Shown: positions 33,478 to 41,804, counted from the first letter of the stretch. The stretch is DNA of 44,901 nt from an uncultured Clostridia bacterium (GCA_944386685.1 CALXCA010000016.1:1-44901), one strand, 5' to 3'. The notes: generated by a model not told the origin, from the letters alone. Translations and numbers: made by a program.

Positions 33478-33996
33478 TTAGTTAACCAAGCTTCCTCCTC
33501 TAATAACATCTTTTACTTGGTCTATTATATAATAGTTTGTTCCATTATATTCATATGCTTTTACTAATATTGCTATTTGTTTTTTTATATCTATTATATA
33601 GTTATTTTCTATTCCACTAATTTGTAAACTCTCAAAATCAGTTTTACTAAAATATCTATATGATGAAATATCATTACTCATATCTATGTTCATACTGTCT
33701 GCAATTTCTTTTACTTTATTTAATGTACCTGTTGGACCTTGTAATTCACTTAACATTGAATCTGGAATAGGACTTCCTATATCAATTTCTTCATTTGGTA
33801 CATCTATATATTGTTGGTACCATAAATTAACATTTGCTTGAACTATTTCCATTTCAAATCTCAATTTTTCAAATTTATTATTCCTTATAGAACTTAATCC
33901 TGAATATGTAATAATACTTGATAAAATAACTAATATAATAATTGTAACAACTAAAGAAATCATTGTAATTCCTGCATTTTTCTTAAGTTTATTCAA
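33478..33996 (-). CDS. Type IV pilin-like (prepilin N-terminal motif) protein
   Basis: 172 aa. KLKKNAGITMISLVVTIIILVILSS is a class-III type signal: basic head, glycine before the cleavage point, then a 20-residue hydrophobic helix, as in pseudopilins. The usual glutamate at +5 of the mature protein is a serine here (ITMIS), a variant I associate with many clostridial GIT(L/M)-type proteins. The rest (about 30-172) is an alpha/beta globular domain with no recognised family. No prepilin peptidase or assembly ATPase gene is in view. It stands alone, ahead of repeat R3. Confidence 0.75.
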   Translation of the reverse strand: MNKLKKNAGITMISLVVTIIILVILSSIITYSGLSSIRNNKFEKLRFEMEIVQANVNLWYQQYIDVPNEEIDIGSPIPDSMLSELQGPTGTLNKVKEIADSMNIDMSNDISSYRYFSKTDFESLQISGIENNYIIDIKKQIAILVKAYEYNGTNYYIIDQVKDVIRGGSLVN

Positions 33997-34267
33997 TTTT
34001 TTCTACCTCTCTTTTAATTTTTCCTCACAATTCGAAATTTATAATTTATTTATATGATATATTATTTTTTTAACAAAATCAATGTTTATTGTGAATATTT
34101 TTATTTTTTATTCATATTTTTAATTAATCAATATTTGTTTTTACCAAACTTTATGTTTCTACATATAAAAAGTTTAAATATCTATAATTTTGTAGCTTTA
34201 TATATTAGAAATGGTACCTTATTGGGAAAAAATTTCTAAATTGTATTTGAAAGGACTATAATAATTT

Positions 34268-34897
34268 ATGAATAATTTATTTCCATTTATAATATCTTTT
34301 CTTTTTATTGCTTTATCAGAACTTGGTGACAAAACACAAGTTCTTGTCTTATCTTTTTCTACCAAAAATAAAACTTCTCATATTTTAATCGGTATTGCAA
34401 TAGGTACTTTACTTAGTCATGGAATTGCAATTATATTAGGAAGTAAAATATGCAATTATGGAGATACAAACTTTATATACTATTTAAAACTCTTAACATA
34501 TTTAACTTTTTTAGTTTTTGGAATTTTAGGATTCATAAAATTAATAAAAACATCTACTAATCTTACAAAAACAGATTATAAATTAAAACTATTAAATTAC
34601 ATATCTTCTTTATTTAAAAATTGTATATTTATTGTAGCACTTTCAATTGCAATAGGAGAAATTGGAGACAAAACATGGCTTGCCTCTATTGGCTTAGGAA
34701 TACAATATCCAATGTTTAAAATCTCATTAATCTGTGGTTCTATATGTGGAATGCTTCTTAGTAATTCTATTGCTATATTTTTTGGGAAATGGCTTAGTCA
34801 CAAGATTTCTGACAAATATATAGATATTTTGTCAAATTCAATTTTTATAATATTTGGATTTTTAGGACTTATTAATATATTTTTAAATTATAAATAA
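34268..34897 (+). CDS. TMEM165/Gdt1-family (UPF0016) cation transporter
   Basis: 209 aa with six membrane helices in two homologous halves. Each half carries the family motif: SELGDKTQVLVLSFS (about 17-31) and GEIGDKTWLASIGLG. In characterised members (MneA/MntX in Vibrio and relatives, Gdt1 in yeast) these acidic motifs bind Mn2+ or Ca2+, so manganese export is the best guess. Bacterial members often sit behind a yybP-ykoY riboswitch; I looked in 34000-34267 and saw no such motif. The ribosome site AAAGGA is 12 bases away, somewhat far. Confidence 0.92.
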   Translation: MNNLFPFIISFLFIALSELGDKTQVLVLSFSTKNKTSHILIGIAIGTLLSHGIAIILGSKICNYGDTNFIYYLKLLTYLTFLVFGILGFIKLIKTSTNLTKTDYKLKLLNYISSLFKNCIFIVALSIAIGEIGDKTWLASIGLGIQYPMFKISLICGSICGMLLSNSIAIFFGKWLSHKISDKYIDILSNSIFIIFGFLGLINIFLNYK

Positions 34898-34936
34898 TAA
34901 GTCCTTTTCTTATTTTTATAAACACATCATTATTTT

Positions 34937-36517
34937 TTATTCAATACCAAGATATTCATTGTATGTAACTTCTTTATCAATTACTTTATCTGCTTTAATA
35001 TCTATAATTCTATTTGCAACTGTTTGTGTTAATTGATGGTCATGAGATGTAAATAAAATATTTCCTTTAAATTTACGCATTCCATCATTTACAGCAGTTA
35101 TGCTTTCCATATCTAAATGATTAGTTGGTTCATCAAAAATCAAAAAGTTTGCACCAGATAACATCATTTTAGCTAAAACACATCTTACTTTTTCTCCACC
35201 AGAAATAACCCTTGCTTTTTTTAAGGATTCATCTCCTGAGAATAACATTCTACCTAAAAATCCTCTTACATATGTTTCATCTGGATCTTTAGAATATTTT
35301 CTAAGCCATTCTGTTAAATTTTCATCTACATCAAATAGATAGTTATTATCTTTAGGGAAATAGCTTTTTGTAATTGTAGAACCCCATATTAGTTCACCTT
35401 CATCTGGTTCCATTTCTCCAGCAATAATTTGAAACAATACTGTTTTTGCATTTTCATTATCAGCCAAAAATGCAATTTTATTTCCCGTTTTTACTGTAAA
35501 AGAAATATTATTTAATATTTTTTCTCCATTTATTGTTTTAGAAATATTTTTTACTTGTAATATTTCTTTTCCTGGTTCTCTGTCTGGTTTGAAGTCTACA
35601 TATGGATACTTTCTATTTGATGGTTTTATTTCATCTAACTCTATTTTTTCTAGTGTTTTCTTTCTTGAAGTTGCTTGTTTAGATTTTGAAGCATTTGCAC
35701 TAAATCTTGCAATAAATTCTTGTAATTCTTTGATTTTTTCTTCTTTCTTTTTGTTTTGTTCTTTCATTTGTTTTAATGCTAATTGACTAGATTCATACCA
35801 AAAGTCATAGTTTCCTGGATATACCTTTATTTTTCCAAAATCTACATCAGCTATATGTGTACATACTTTATTCAAGAAATATCTATCATGTGATACTACT
35901 ATAACTGTATTTTCAAAATTAATTAAAAATTCTTGTAACCAATTTATACTTTTTAAATCTAAGTCATTAGTAGGTTCGTCTAATAAAAGGACATCTGGAT
36001 TTCCAAATAAACTTTGGGCTAATAATACTTTTACTTTTTCCCTAGCTTCCAATTCACTCATCATTTTATAGTGTTTTTCTGGTATAATTCCTAAATCATT
36101 TAAAAGTATTGCTGCATCTGATTCTGCATTCCAGCCATCTAATTCAGCAAATCTTTCTTCTAATTTTGCAGCTTTCATTCCATCTTCCTCAGAAAAATCT
36201 GGTTTCATATAGATTGCTTCTTTTTCTTTCATTATATCATATAATTCTTTATTTCCCATTATAACAGTATCTATTACACTAAAGTTTTCATATGCAAAGT
36301 GGTCTTGTTTTAATACAGAGATTCTTTCTCCTTTTTCTAGGGATACTTCGCCTTTACTTGGTTCTAATTCTCCTGATAAAACTTTTAGAAAAGTTGACTT
36401 ACCAGCTCCATTTGCGCCAATAATACCATAACAATTTCCTTTTCCAAATTTTATATTAACATCTTCAAACAATACCCTTTTACCAAATCTAACAGTTACT
36501 CCTGTAGCAGTTAACAT
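34937..36517 (-). CDS. ABC-F family ATPase (YbiT/YkpA-like)
   Basis: 526 aa from the ATG at 36517, chosen because GGAGGAG stands 6 bases upstream and the protein then begins MLTATGVTVRFGKRVLFEDV as in homologues. A further 22 codons upstream are open but unsupported. Two ABC cassettes are joined by a charged linker (about 225-310; SSQLALKQMKEQNKKKEEKIKEL). The first has GANGAGKST and LLLDEPTNDLDL. The second has a degenerate Walker A (LADNENAKTV in place of GxxGxGKS/T) with signature ISGGEKVR and FDEPTNHLDME. ABC-F proteins act on the ribosome, and this subgroup is not typical of antibiotic resistance. The altered second Walker A, without the lysine in its usual context, is seen in several YbiT-type members. 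Confidence 0.92.
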   Translation of the reverse strand: MLTATGVTVRFGKRVLFEDVNIKFGKGNCYGIIGANGAGKSTFLKVLSGELEPSKGEVSLEKGERISVLKQDHFAYENFSVIDTVIMGNKELYDIMKEKEAIYMKPDFSEEDGMKAAKLEERFAELDGWNAESDAAILLNDLGIIPEKHYKMMSELEAREKVKVLLAQSLFGNPDVLLLDEPTNDLDLKSINWLQEFLINFENTVIVVSHDRYFLNKVCTHIADVDFGKIKVYPGNYDFWYESSQLALKQMKEQNKKKEEKIKELQEFIARFSANASKSKQATSRKKTLEKIELDEIKPSNRKYPYVDFKPDREPGKEILQVKNISKTINGEKILNNISFTVKTGNKIAFLADNENAKTVLFQIIAGEMEPDEGELIWGSTITKSYFPKDNNYLFDVDENLTEWLRKYSKDPDETYVRGFLGRMLFSGDESLKKARVISGGEKVRCVLAKMMLSGANFLIFDEPTNHLDMESITAVNDGMRKFKGNILFTSHDHQLTQTVANRIIDIKADKVIDKEVTYNEYLGIE

Positions 36518-36672
36518 TATAACTCCTCCTTTAATCTCTTTTTTCTGCTTATCTACTATACCATATTTTAACATGTTTAACAAGTATTTTTAACAAAATT
36601 AAAAATCTTATTTTTTTCGTACAGTTCTGTAGTAAATTTTGTTTTATATGATTTTAGTTTTTTATTGATTTT

Positions 36673-36681
36673 TTTGTCGAA
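36673..36681 (+). promoter_or_regulatory. Candidate 0A box upstream of the CapA-like gene
   Basis: TTTGTCGAA is an exact match to the Bacillus Spo0A site TTTGTCRAA, including the less AT-rich CG variant. It is immediately followed by TATGAT (36683-36688), a possible -10. It is 60 bases before the CapA-like start codon. A single 9-base match can be chance in such a genome, so this is only a candidate. Confidence 0.3.
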
Positions 36682-36740
36682 TTATGATACATTCTTTTTA
36701 TAAAAGAAAGGGTTGTATATATAATATACAAGGTGATGTT

Positions 36741-37970
36741 ATGAAAAAAATTATTATATGTTTTATTACAATAATTTTATTGGCAATTATATGTTTTTTT
36801 ACTTATAAATTCATTATTATACCAAAACAAAATACCCAAGAAACACAAAATCAATCAACAAATATAGGGGAAAATGTAACTTCAAAAACAAATGAAGAAA
36901 ATATTATTGTAGAAATGCCAAAAAAAGAAGATACAAATATAACAATGAGTGTTATTGGAGATATTATGTGCCATAATTCCCAATATATTGATGCATTTGA
37001 TGGCGAAACTTATGATTTTTCTTATGTATTTGAAGATGTCAAAGATTATATAAACTCTGCAGATATTGCAATAGGAAATCTAGAAACAACTTTTGCTGGT
37101 GCGAAAAAAGGTTACAGTAATTATCCTAGATTTAACACACCAGAACAACTAGCTAAAAATCTTAAAGATTTTGGAATAGATGTTCTTTCTACTGCAAATA
37201 ATCATAGTATGGATACAAATTATGATGGAATTGTTAGTACACTAGATTATTTAGATGAAGCAGGAATATCTCATACAGGAACTGCAAGAAGTATAGAAGA
37301 GCAAAATACTATTTTAATAAAAGATGTTAATGGAATAAAAATTGCATTTTTAGCATTTACTTACGGAACAAATGGAATTCCTATTAAATCAGATAAAGAA
37401 TTTTCTGTTAATTTAATAAGTGATAATTTTATTTTAGAACAATTAAGTTTAGCAAAACAACAAAATCCAGATTTAATATGTGTAAGTATGCATTGGGGAA
37501 TTGAATATCAAAACAAGCAAAATACTGAGCAAGAAAGACTTGCTAACTTATTATTTACAAATGGAGTTGATATTATTTTAGGTAGTCATCCTCATGTATT
37601 ACAACCTATGGAAAAGAAAACTATTACTTTAGAAGATGGCTCAACTAAAGATTGTTTTGTAATATATTCTCTAGGGAATTTTATGTCTGGACAAACAAAA
37701 GAAAGAACAAGAAATTCTATAATTTTAAATATTGAACTTAACAAAAATGGTGAAACAGAAAAAACAACAATTGGAAAAATTTCTTATATACCTATTTATA
37801 TGTATAAGAATACTTCAAAAAATAAGCAAAAGTATTTAGTTATGGATATAGAAAAAGCAATAAACAGATATGATTCAGGTGACCATTTTATAACTTCTAG
37901 TGTATACTCTACTTTAAAATCAGAACTTACAAAGATAAAAAATACTATGGGGGATTTTATAATTGATTAA
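36741..37970 (+). CDS. CapA-family (PgsA-like) metallophosphatase-fold protein, membrane anchored
   Basis: 409 aa from the ATG at 36741, preceded by AAGGTGATGTT. An upstream in-frame ATG at 36684 lacks a ribosome site. One N-terminal membrane helix (about 3-23), a short linker, then the CapA domain (about 55-370): MSVIGDIMCHNSQY, AIGNLETTFAG, STANNHSMD, CVSMHWGIEY, LGSHPHVLQPMEK and YSLGNFMSGQ. These Asp, Asn and His motifs form the dinuclear metal site of calcineurin-like CapA proteins, known from poly-gamma-glutamate synthesis. No pgsB or pgsC gene is near, so the true substrate is unknown. It stands alone between hairpins. Confidence 0.9.
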   Translation: MKKIIICFITIILLAIICFFTYKFIIIPKQNTQETQNQSTNIGENVTSKTNEENIIVEMPKKEDTNITMSVIGDIMCHNSQYIDAFDGETYDFSYVFEDVKDYINSADIAIGNLETTFAGAKKGYSNYPRFNTPEQLAKNLKDFGIDVLSTANNHSMDTNYDGIVSTLDYLDEAGISHTGTARSIEEQNTILIKDVNGIKIAFLAFTYGTNGIPIKSDKEFSVNLISDNFILEQLSLAKQQNPDLICVSMHWGIEYQNKQNTEQERLANLLFTNGVDIILGSHPHVLQPMEKKTITLEDGSTKDCFVIYSLGNFMSGQTKERTRNSIILNIELNKNGETEKTTIGKISYIPIYMYKNTSKNKQKYLVMDIEKAINRYDSGDHFITSSVYSTLKSELTKIKNTMGDFIID

Positions 37971-37980
37971 TTTTAACTTT

Positions 37981-38013
37981 TTATACAATAGGAAAGTATA
38001 TCTTTCCTATTGC
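37981..38013 (+). repeat. Dispersed hairpin R4 (family 1), terminator of the CapA-like gene
   Basis: ATACAATAGGAAAG (37983-37996) pairs with CTTTCCTATTG (38002-38012) around the loop TATAT, followed by CTTTTGTTTTT. It begins 11 bases past the stop codon. Confidence 0.7.
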
Positions 38014-38068
38014 TTTTGTTTTTCAGTTAAAGTCGGAATTATATTTTCTTTTATACTATCTAAAAAAA

Positions 38069-38100
38069 ACAACATACAAACATTTTAGTTCGTAAGTTGT
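38069..38100 (-). terminator. Terminator of tRNA-Lys(CTT)
   Basis: On the minus strand ACAAC, TACGAAC, loop TAAAAT, GTTTGTA and GTTGT form a two-part stem with one wobble and small asymmetry. Eight T follow. It starts 8 bases past the tRNA end. Confidence 0.65.
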
Positions 38101-38107
38101 TATAAAC

Positions 38108-38183
38108 TGGTGGGCAATCGGGGCTTCGAACCCCGGACCTTCTGATTAAGAGTCAGCTGCTCTACCAACTGAGCTAATCACCC
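38108..38183 (-). tRNA. tRNA-Lys (anticodon CTT)
   Basis: 76 nt with encoded CCA. Acceptor stem GGGTGAT pairs with ATTGCCC including two G:U pairs; D-arm GCTC...GAGC; anticodon loop CTCTTAA (anticodon CTT reads AAG); T-loop TTCGAAG. The first anticodon-stem pair is G:A. It is single gene with its own terminator. Confidence 0.95.
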
Positions 38184-38240
38184 ATATAAAAAAATAATTT
38201 TCCAAAATTTAAAATTTTATAAATTAAAATATAAAAAAAC

Positions 38241-38268
38241 AAGTTTGTTATATTTCTACAACAAACTT
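38241..38268 (-). terminator. Terminator of the VanW-family gene
   Basis: AAGTTTGTT (38241-38249) pairs with AACAAACTT (38260-38268); on the minus strand it is followed by GTTTTTTTA. It is 29 bases past the stop. Confidence 0.75.
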
Positions 38269-38297
38269 ATTATATTACGATTTTAGACACTTGTCAA

Positions 38298-39953
38298 TTA
38301 TTTTGTTCCAATTTTTACAATTTTATTTTTTGCATTATATGTATCTTTTGAAAGTAATGTTCTAGAAACAACTTCTCCATTAAGTCTCATAACTTTATAT
38401 GCTTCATATTTACTTCCATTATTTCCATTTTGAACAACTTTTTGTGTTCCTTTTGGTAATGTAGAATCTTTAACATATTGTGTAGTATATGGGATTGTTG
38501 CAGTTTTTTTGGTTTCGATTGTTATATCATATTCCACTTCTTCTTTAACTCCCCATACTTGTACTGTTGCAACTCCGCCACTTACTGTAGCAGTAATTCT
38601 AACAGGGTATTTTCTTGAATTTACAAATTTAAAATCTTGAGAACCCCAAACAACAGTTGCATCTTTTCCTCCTGGTAAATATGATGTTACAAACTGGTGA
38701 TTTCTTCTTACTGTAACATCTAAATTTGCCATTACAACAGCATCATATAAAGTTGAAGATATTTGACAAATTCCTCCTCCTAGTCCATCAACAACTTTTC
38801 CTCCAGAAAAAGTTGCAGCCATTTTATAACCAGCTTCAATAGTTCTTTCTCCAACAACCTTGTTATAAGAAAATTCATCTCCTGGTAATAATACTGTTCC
38901 ATTAATTTTCCCTGCTGATAATTTTAAATTTGTAGTTCTATTTGTATCTCCAGCATTATAATTTGTTGAAAATGTGGCTAATAAGTCCGGAAAGGCTTCT
39001 GTCCCTATCTCTTGAACTGTTTTATTTGCTTTCGTAATAATTAGAGGTATTTCATATTGTTCTTTTGGTTCTGAAATAATAGTTTTAGCATTTTCTATGT
39101 CAAAATCAACTCCATTTACTTCTGGATAAATTGTAAAAGGATTTGTAGTATAATACGCATCTTTCACTTCCTTATAAATTTCACTACGTATTTTTTCTAA
39201 ATCTATTGCAGATGGTTCAACTTCATCTACTTTAACATCTATTATAACACTACTATCTCCATTTATTTTTATTGTATCTCTAATAGTCTGTAACAATTCA
39301 TCTTCTTTTACTTTAATTCCTTTCTTTCCAGAAGTAATAATTAATTTTTCATTCTCAACATAATAACTAGGTTCAACAACAGCATCAACAGATGTATTAT
39401 TAATATTTTCACATACTTGTTTTATTACATCCTCATCTATATTAAAATTTAATTTGATTTTTTTTCCATTTATCCAAGTTTTTAAAATTTCAAAATTATT
39501 TTGAAAAATATTTCCACTTCTACCCAAAGAATATGCTTCTTTAATTGCAGAATCTATGTCAAAATTTACTTCTAAAGCTTCATATGTTATCGGTGTTTCA
39601 ATTTCTTTATACTTAAATAAAATTTCATTTTGCTTTGTTTTGTCTGAAAGTTCTGTTAAAATACTTTTTGCTTCTTCTTCCGTAATATTTGAAACATCTA
39701 CGTTTTCTATATAAATTCCTTTAACAATTTTATTTGTTCTAGAATTTATAATGGCAAAAATAGTTGATAATATTAACATTAAAATTATTAATAATAATAT
39801 TATTACACTAACTATAATCCATACTTTACTTTTTTTATTATTTTTATCTGTAATGATTATATTTTCTGTTTTTTCATTATTTTCTTTTATTGTATTTATT
39901 TCTAAATTCACTTGTTTTTGCTCTTCAGCATTTTTTTCTTCTACATTTATCAT
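38298..39953 (-). CDS. VanW-family protein with PG-binding and G5 domains
   Basis: 551 aa. Cytoplasmic charged head (1-42), one membrane helix (about 43-67), two peptidoglycan-binding type-4 repeats (about 75-310; the first opens with GIYIENVDVSNITEEEAKSIL), then the VanW domain (about 325-465). The VanW domain contains FSTNYNAGDTNRTTNLKLSAG, LLPGDEFSYNKVVGERT and GGGICQISSTLYDAV. A G5-type domain (about 475-548; TKKTATIPYTTQYVKDSTLPKGTQ) closes the protein. VanW takes its name from vancomycin-resistance clusters, but this domain order is normal chromosomal wall biology in Clostridia and implies no resistance. Function unproven; outer face of the membrane. Confidence 0.92.
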   Translation of the reverse strand: MINVEEKNAEEQKQVNLEINTIKENNEKTENIIITDKNNKKSKVWIIVSVIILLLIILMLILSTIFAIINSRTNKIVKGIYIENVDVSNITEEEAKSILTELSDKTKQNEILFKYKEIETPITYEALEVNFDIDSAIKEAYSLGRSGNIFQNNFEILKTWINGKKIKLNFNIDEDVIKQVCENINNTSVDAVVEPSYYVENEKLIITSGKKGIKVKEDELLQTIRDTIKINGDSSVIIDVKVDEVEPSAIDLEKIRSEIYKEVKDAYYTTNPFTIYPEVNGVDFDIENAKTIISEPKEQYEIPLIITKANKTVQEIGTEAFPDLLATFSTNYNAGDTNRTTNLKLSAGKINGTVLLPGDEFSYNKVVGERTIEAGYKMAATFSGGKVVDGLGGGICQISSTLYDAVVMANLDVTVRRNHQFVTSYLPGGKDATVVWGSQDFKFVNSRKYPVRITATVSGGVATVQVWGVKEEVEYDITIETKKTATIPYTTQYVKDSTLPKGTQKVVQNGNNGSKYEAYKVMRLNGEVVSRTLLSKDTYNAKNKIVKIGTK

Positions 39954-40126
39954 AAAACATTATCCTCCTATATTAATATATCATATCTTCTATATTTTGA
40001 CAATCTTTTATTTAATTTTAATTATTAATTTATCATGCAAAAAATATAATTTTTTTATAAAAAGACTTGAATATTGTAAAATTAAATATTATAATAAGAT
40101 ATATCAAAAGATAAGGAGTTCTTAAA

Positions 40127-40597
40127 ATGGAATTAGTAAAAAACATTTTCTTTAATACAGACAAATTAATTCAAAATAGTAAAATAAAAATTTCATATAC
40201 AGGTAAATTTTTTCAAGATAATTCTCAAGAAGTTACAATACATTATGGTTTTGGAAATAGTTGGGACAATTTACATGATGAAAAAATGGTAAAAACAGAA
40301 TTAGGCTTCCAAATAGAAGTAGATTTAGGAGAATATGATACTTTTAATTTTTGTTTTTGTAATGAAAATAATGAGTGGGATAATAATAATGGTTCAAATT
40401 ATTCGTTTTTAATAGAAAAAAAGCCTGTTGAATTAATAACTTTAGAAGATGAACCTGTTTCTCTTGGTTCTGCAAGAAAACTTAGAAAAACATATATTTG
40501 GAGTAAAAAAATAAGATTAGCCGTATATAAAATAATTACATATTTGCCAAAAATAATTTCTGGAAATTATAAAAGGAGAACTGCTACCAATAAATAA
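40127..40597 (+). CDS. Small cytosolic CBM25/53-like carbohydrate-binding protein
   Basis: 156 aa without signal peptide. Residues about 15-103 look like a starch-binding CBM of family 25/53: KISYTGKFFQDNSQEVTIHYGFGNSWDN, a GFQIEVDLGEYDTFNFCF strand pair, and NNEWDNNNGSNYSF, matching the W/N-rich loop of that family. The C-terminal 50 residues are basic with a possible amphipathic helix (LRKTYIWSKKIRLAVYKIITYL). Being intracellular, it may bind glycogen or another internal glucan. The start has AAGGAG 9 bases upstream. Its terminator overlaps the end of the coding sequence (40579-40608). CBM assignment is by pattern. Confidence 0.78.
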   Translation: MELVKNIFFNTDKLIQNSKIKISYTGKFFQDNSQEVTIHYGFGNSWDNLHDEKMVKTELGFQIEVDLGEYDTFNFCFCNENNEWDNNNGSNYSFLIEKKPVELITLEDEPVSLGSARKLRKTYIWSKKIRLAVYKIITYLPKIISGNYKRRTATNK

Positions 40598-40612
40598 AAG
40601 TAGCAGTTTTTA
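40579..40612 (+). terminator. Terminator overlapping the end of the CBM gene
   Basis: AACTGCTAC (40579-40587), which encodes the last Thr-Ala-Thr, pairs with GTAGCAGTT (40600-40608) and is followed by TTTAA. The stop codon (40595-40597) lies in the loop. Confidence 0.75.
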
Positions 40613-40667
40613 ATTTTTCTTTATTTACATTAATTTTATATAATATTATGTTTATTAAAAAGTAATA

Positions 40668-41387
40668 TTATATTATTATCCACCCACCATTTATTGAAAT
40701 TATTTGACCTGTTGTATATTCATCTTCTACAAGCCAATTAACACATTTTGCAATATCTGTAGTCTTGCCTATTTTCTCTAAAGGAATCTCTTTTTTTATA
40801 TCTTCAATCTCTTTTTTATTATAAATTTTATTCATGTCAGTATCAATTATACCAGGAGCAATTGAATTTATTCTTATATTAGATGGACCTAATTCTTTTG
40901 CTAAAGATTTTGTCATTGCATCAATTCCTGCTTTTGTTATAGAATAAATTGTTTCACATGAACTTCCAACAATCCCCCAAATTGAAGAAATGTTAATTAT
41001 ACAGCCTTCTTTTCTTTTTATCATTTCATTCAATACCTCTTGAGTAGTACAAAAAGCTGAATATAAATTATTATTAATCATATTGTTCCAATCTTGATCT
41101 GTAACATCTGTAAATACTTTACTTTCAGATATTCCTGCATTATTAATAAGAATATCTATTTTATGATATTTATTAATAATATATTGCACCATTTTGTGTA
41201 CTTCTTCTCTATTAGATACATCTGCTTTATATATGTCTATATTTATATTTTCTTCTCTTAGCTTTTGTGCTTGCTCTACAGACTTATTATAATTTGCAAT
41301 TATTTGATATCCTTTTTGAGACAAAGATTTTGCAATTTCTCTTCCAATGCCTCTTGAAGCTCCTGTTATTAATACAATTTTATTCAT
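40668..41387 (-). CDS. Short-chain dehydrogenase/reductase (FabG-like)
   Basis: 239 aa, cytoplasmic NAD(P)-dependent oxidoreductase. Cofactor loop TGASRGIGREIA (about 8-19), where R after S favours NADPH; D at KADVSN; LINNAGIS; catalytic Ser in NISSIWG, and Y-x-x-x-K in YSITKAG. The C-terminal APGIIDTDM and SINGGWII match classical SDRs of the FabG group. No other fatty-acid genes adjoin, so it may or may not be the 3-oxoacyl-ACP reductase; the symbol is therefore withheld. It lies downstream of a tRNA operon with its own terminator. Confidence 0.92.
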   Translation of the reverse strand: MNKIVLITGASRGIGREIAKSLSQKGYQIIANYNKSVEQAQKLREENINIDIYKADVSNREEVHKMVQYIINKYHKIDILINNAGISESKVFTDVTDQDWNNMINNNLYSAFCTTQEVLNEMIKRKEGCIINISSIWGIVGSSCETIYSITKAGIDAMTKSLAKELGPSNIRINSIAPGIIDTDMNKIYNKKEIEDIKKEIPLEKIGKTTDIAKCVNWLVEDEYTTGQIISINGGWIII

Positions 41388-41425
41388 TTTCTTTTCCCTT
41401 ACAAATTTTTAAATAATAAAAAAAA

Positions 41426-41446
41426 GCCAATAATCAAGCTTATTGC
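41426..41446 (-). terminator. Terminator of the tRNA Lys-Glu-Thr operon
   Basis: On the minus strand GCAATAA pairs with TTATTGGC around a short loop and is followed by eight T. It lies 18 bases past the end of tRNA-Thr. Confidence 0.65.
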
Positions 41447-41463
41447 AAAACTATCGACCTTTA

Positions 41464-41540
41464 TGGAGCCACTTCCCAGATTCGAACTGGGGACCCCCGC
41501 ATTACAAGTGCGGTGCTCTGGCCAGCTGAGCTAAAGTGGC
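41464..41540 (-). tRNA. tRNA-Thr (anticodon TGT)
   Basis: 77 nt with encoded CCA. Acceptor GCCACTT pairs with AAGTGGC; D-arm AGCTC...GAGC; anticodon arm CCGCA-CTTGTAA-TGCGG (anticodon TGT); T-arm CCCAG-TTCGAAT-CTGGG. Last gene of the operon, only 2 bases from tRNA-Glu. Confidence 0.96.
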
Positions 41541-41542
41541 AT

Positions 41543-41617
41543 TGGTGACCCCGACGGGAATCGAACCCATGACTCCGCCGTGAAAGGGCGGTGTCTTAAC
41601 CGCTTGACCACGGGGCC
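41543..41617 (-). tRNA. tRNA-Glu (anticodon TTC)
   Basis: 75 nt with encoded CCA. Acceptor GGCCCCG pairs with CGGGGTC; anticodon loop CTTTCAC (anticodon TTC); T-arm ATGGG-TTCGATT-CCCGT. Middle gene of the operon. Confidence 0.96.
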
Positions 41618-41626
41618 AGATATTAT

Positions 41627-41658
41627 AGAATTCTAATTATATTTCAAATTAGAATTCT
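41627..41658. repeat. Hairpin between tRNA-Lys and tRNA-Glu
   Basis: AGAATTCTAATT (41627-41638) pairs perfectly with AATTAGAATTCT (41647-41658). T6 follows only on the plus strand, so it would stop rightward transcripts. Within the leftward tRNA precursor it is more likely a processing spacer. Confidence 0.6.
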
Positions 41659-41670
41659 TTTTTAAATCTT

Positions 41671-41746
41671 TGGTGAGCTATCCGCGACTCGAACGCGGGA
41701 CAACTTGATTAAAAGTCAAGTGCTCTACCACCTGAGCTAATAGCCC
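41671..41746 (-). tRNA. tRNA-Lys (anticodon TTT)
   Basis: 76 nt with encoded CCA. Acceptor GGGCTAT pairs with ATAGCTC with one G:U; D-arm AGCTC...GAGC; anticodon arm ACTTGA-CTTTTAA-TCAAGT (anticodon TTT); T-arm CCGCG-TTCGAGT-CGCGG. First gene of the operon. With the CTT isoacceptor at 38108 both Lys codons are covered in this window. Confidence 0.97.
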
Positions 41747-41775
41747 ATATGCAATGTATTGAACAATGCTTAATT

Positions 41776-41804
41776 ATAATACTACAATATGATCAATTTG
41801 TCAA
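41776..41804 (-). promoter_or_regulatory. Promoter of the tRNA Lys-Glu-Thr operon
   Basis: TTGACA (41804-41799 on the minus strand), exact 17-base spacer, TATTAT (41781-41776), 30 bases before tRNA-Lys. Confidence 0.85.

Noticed and set aside
34000..34267. yybP-ykoY manganese riboswitch before the Gdt1 gene
   Set aside because: Expected from family habit, but none of the conserved loop sequences could be found in this AT-rich gap.
38298..39953. VanW gene as a sign of vancomycin resistance
   Set aside because: No vanA/B ligase, vanH or vanX genes are nearby, and the domain order is that of ordinary clostridial wall proteins.
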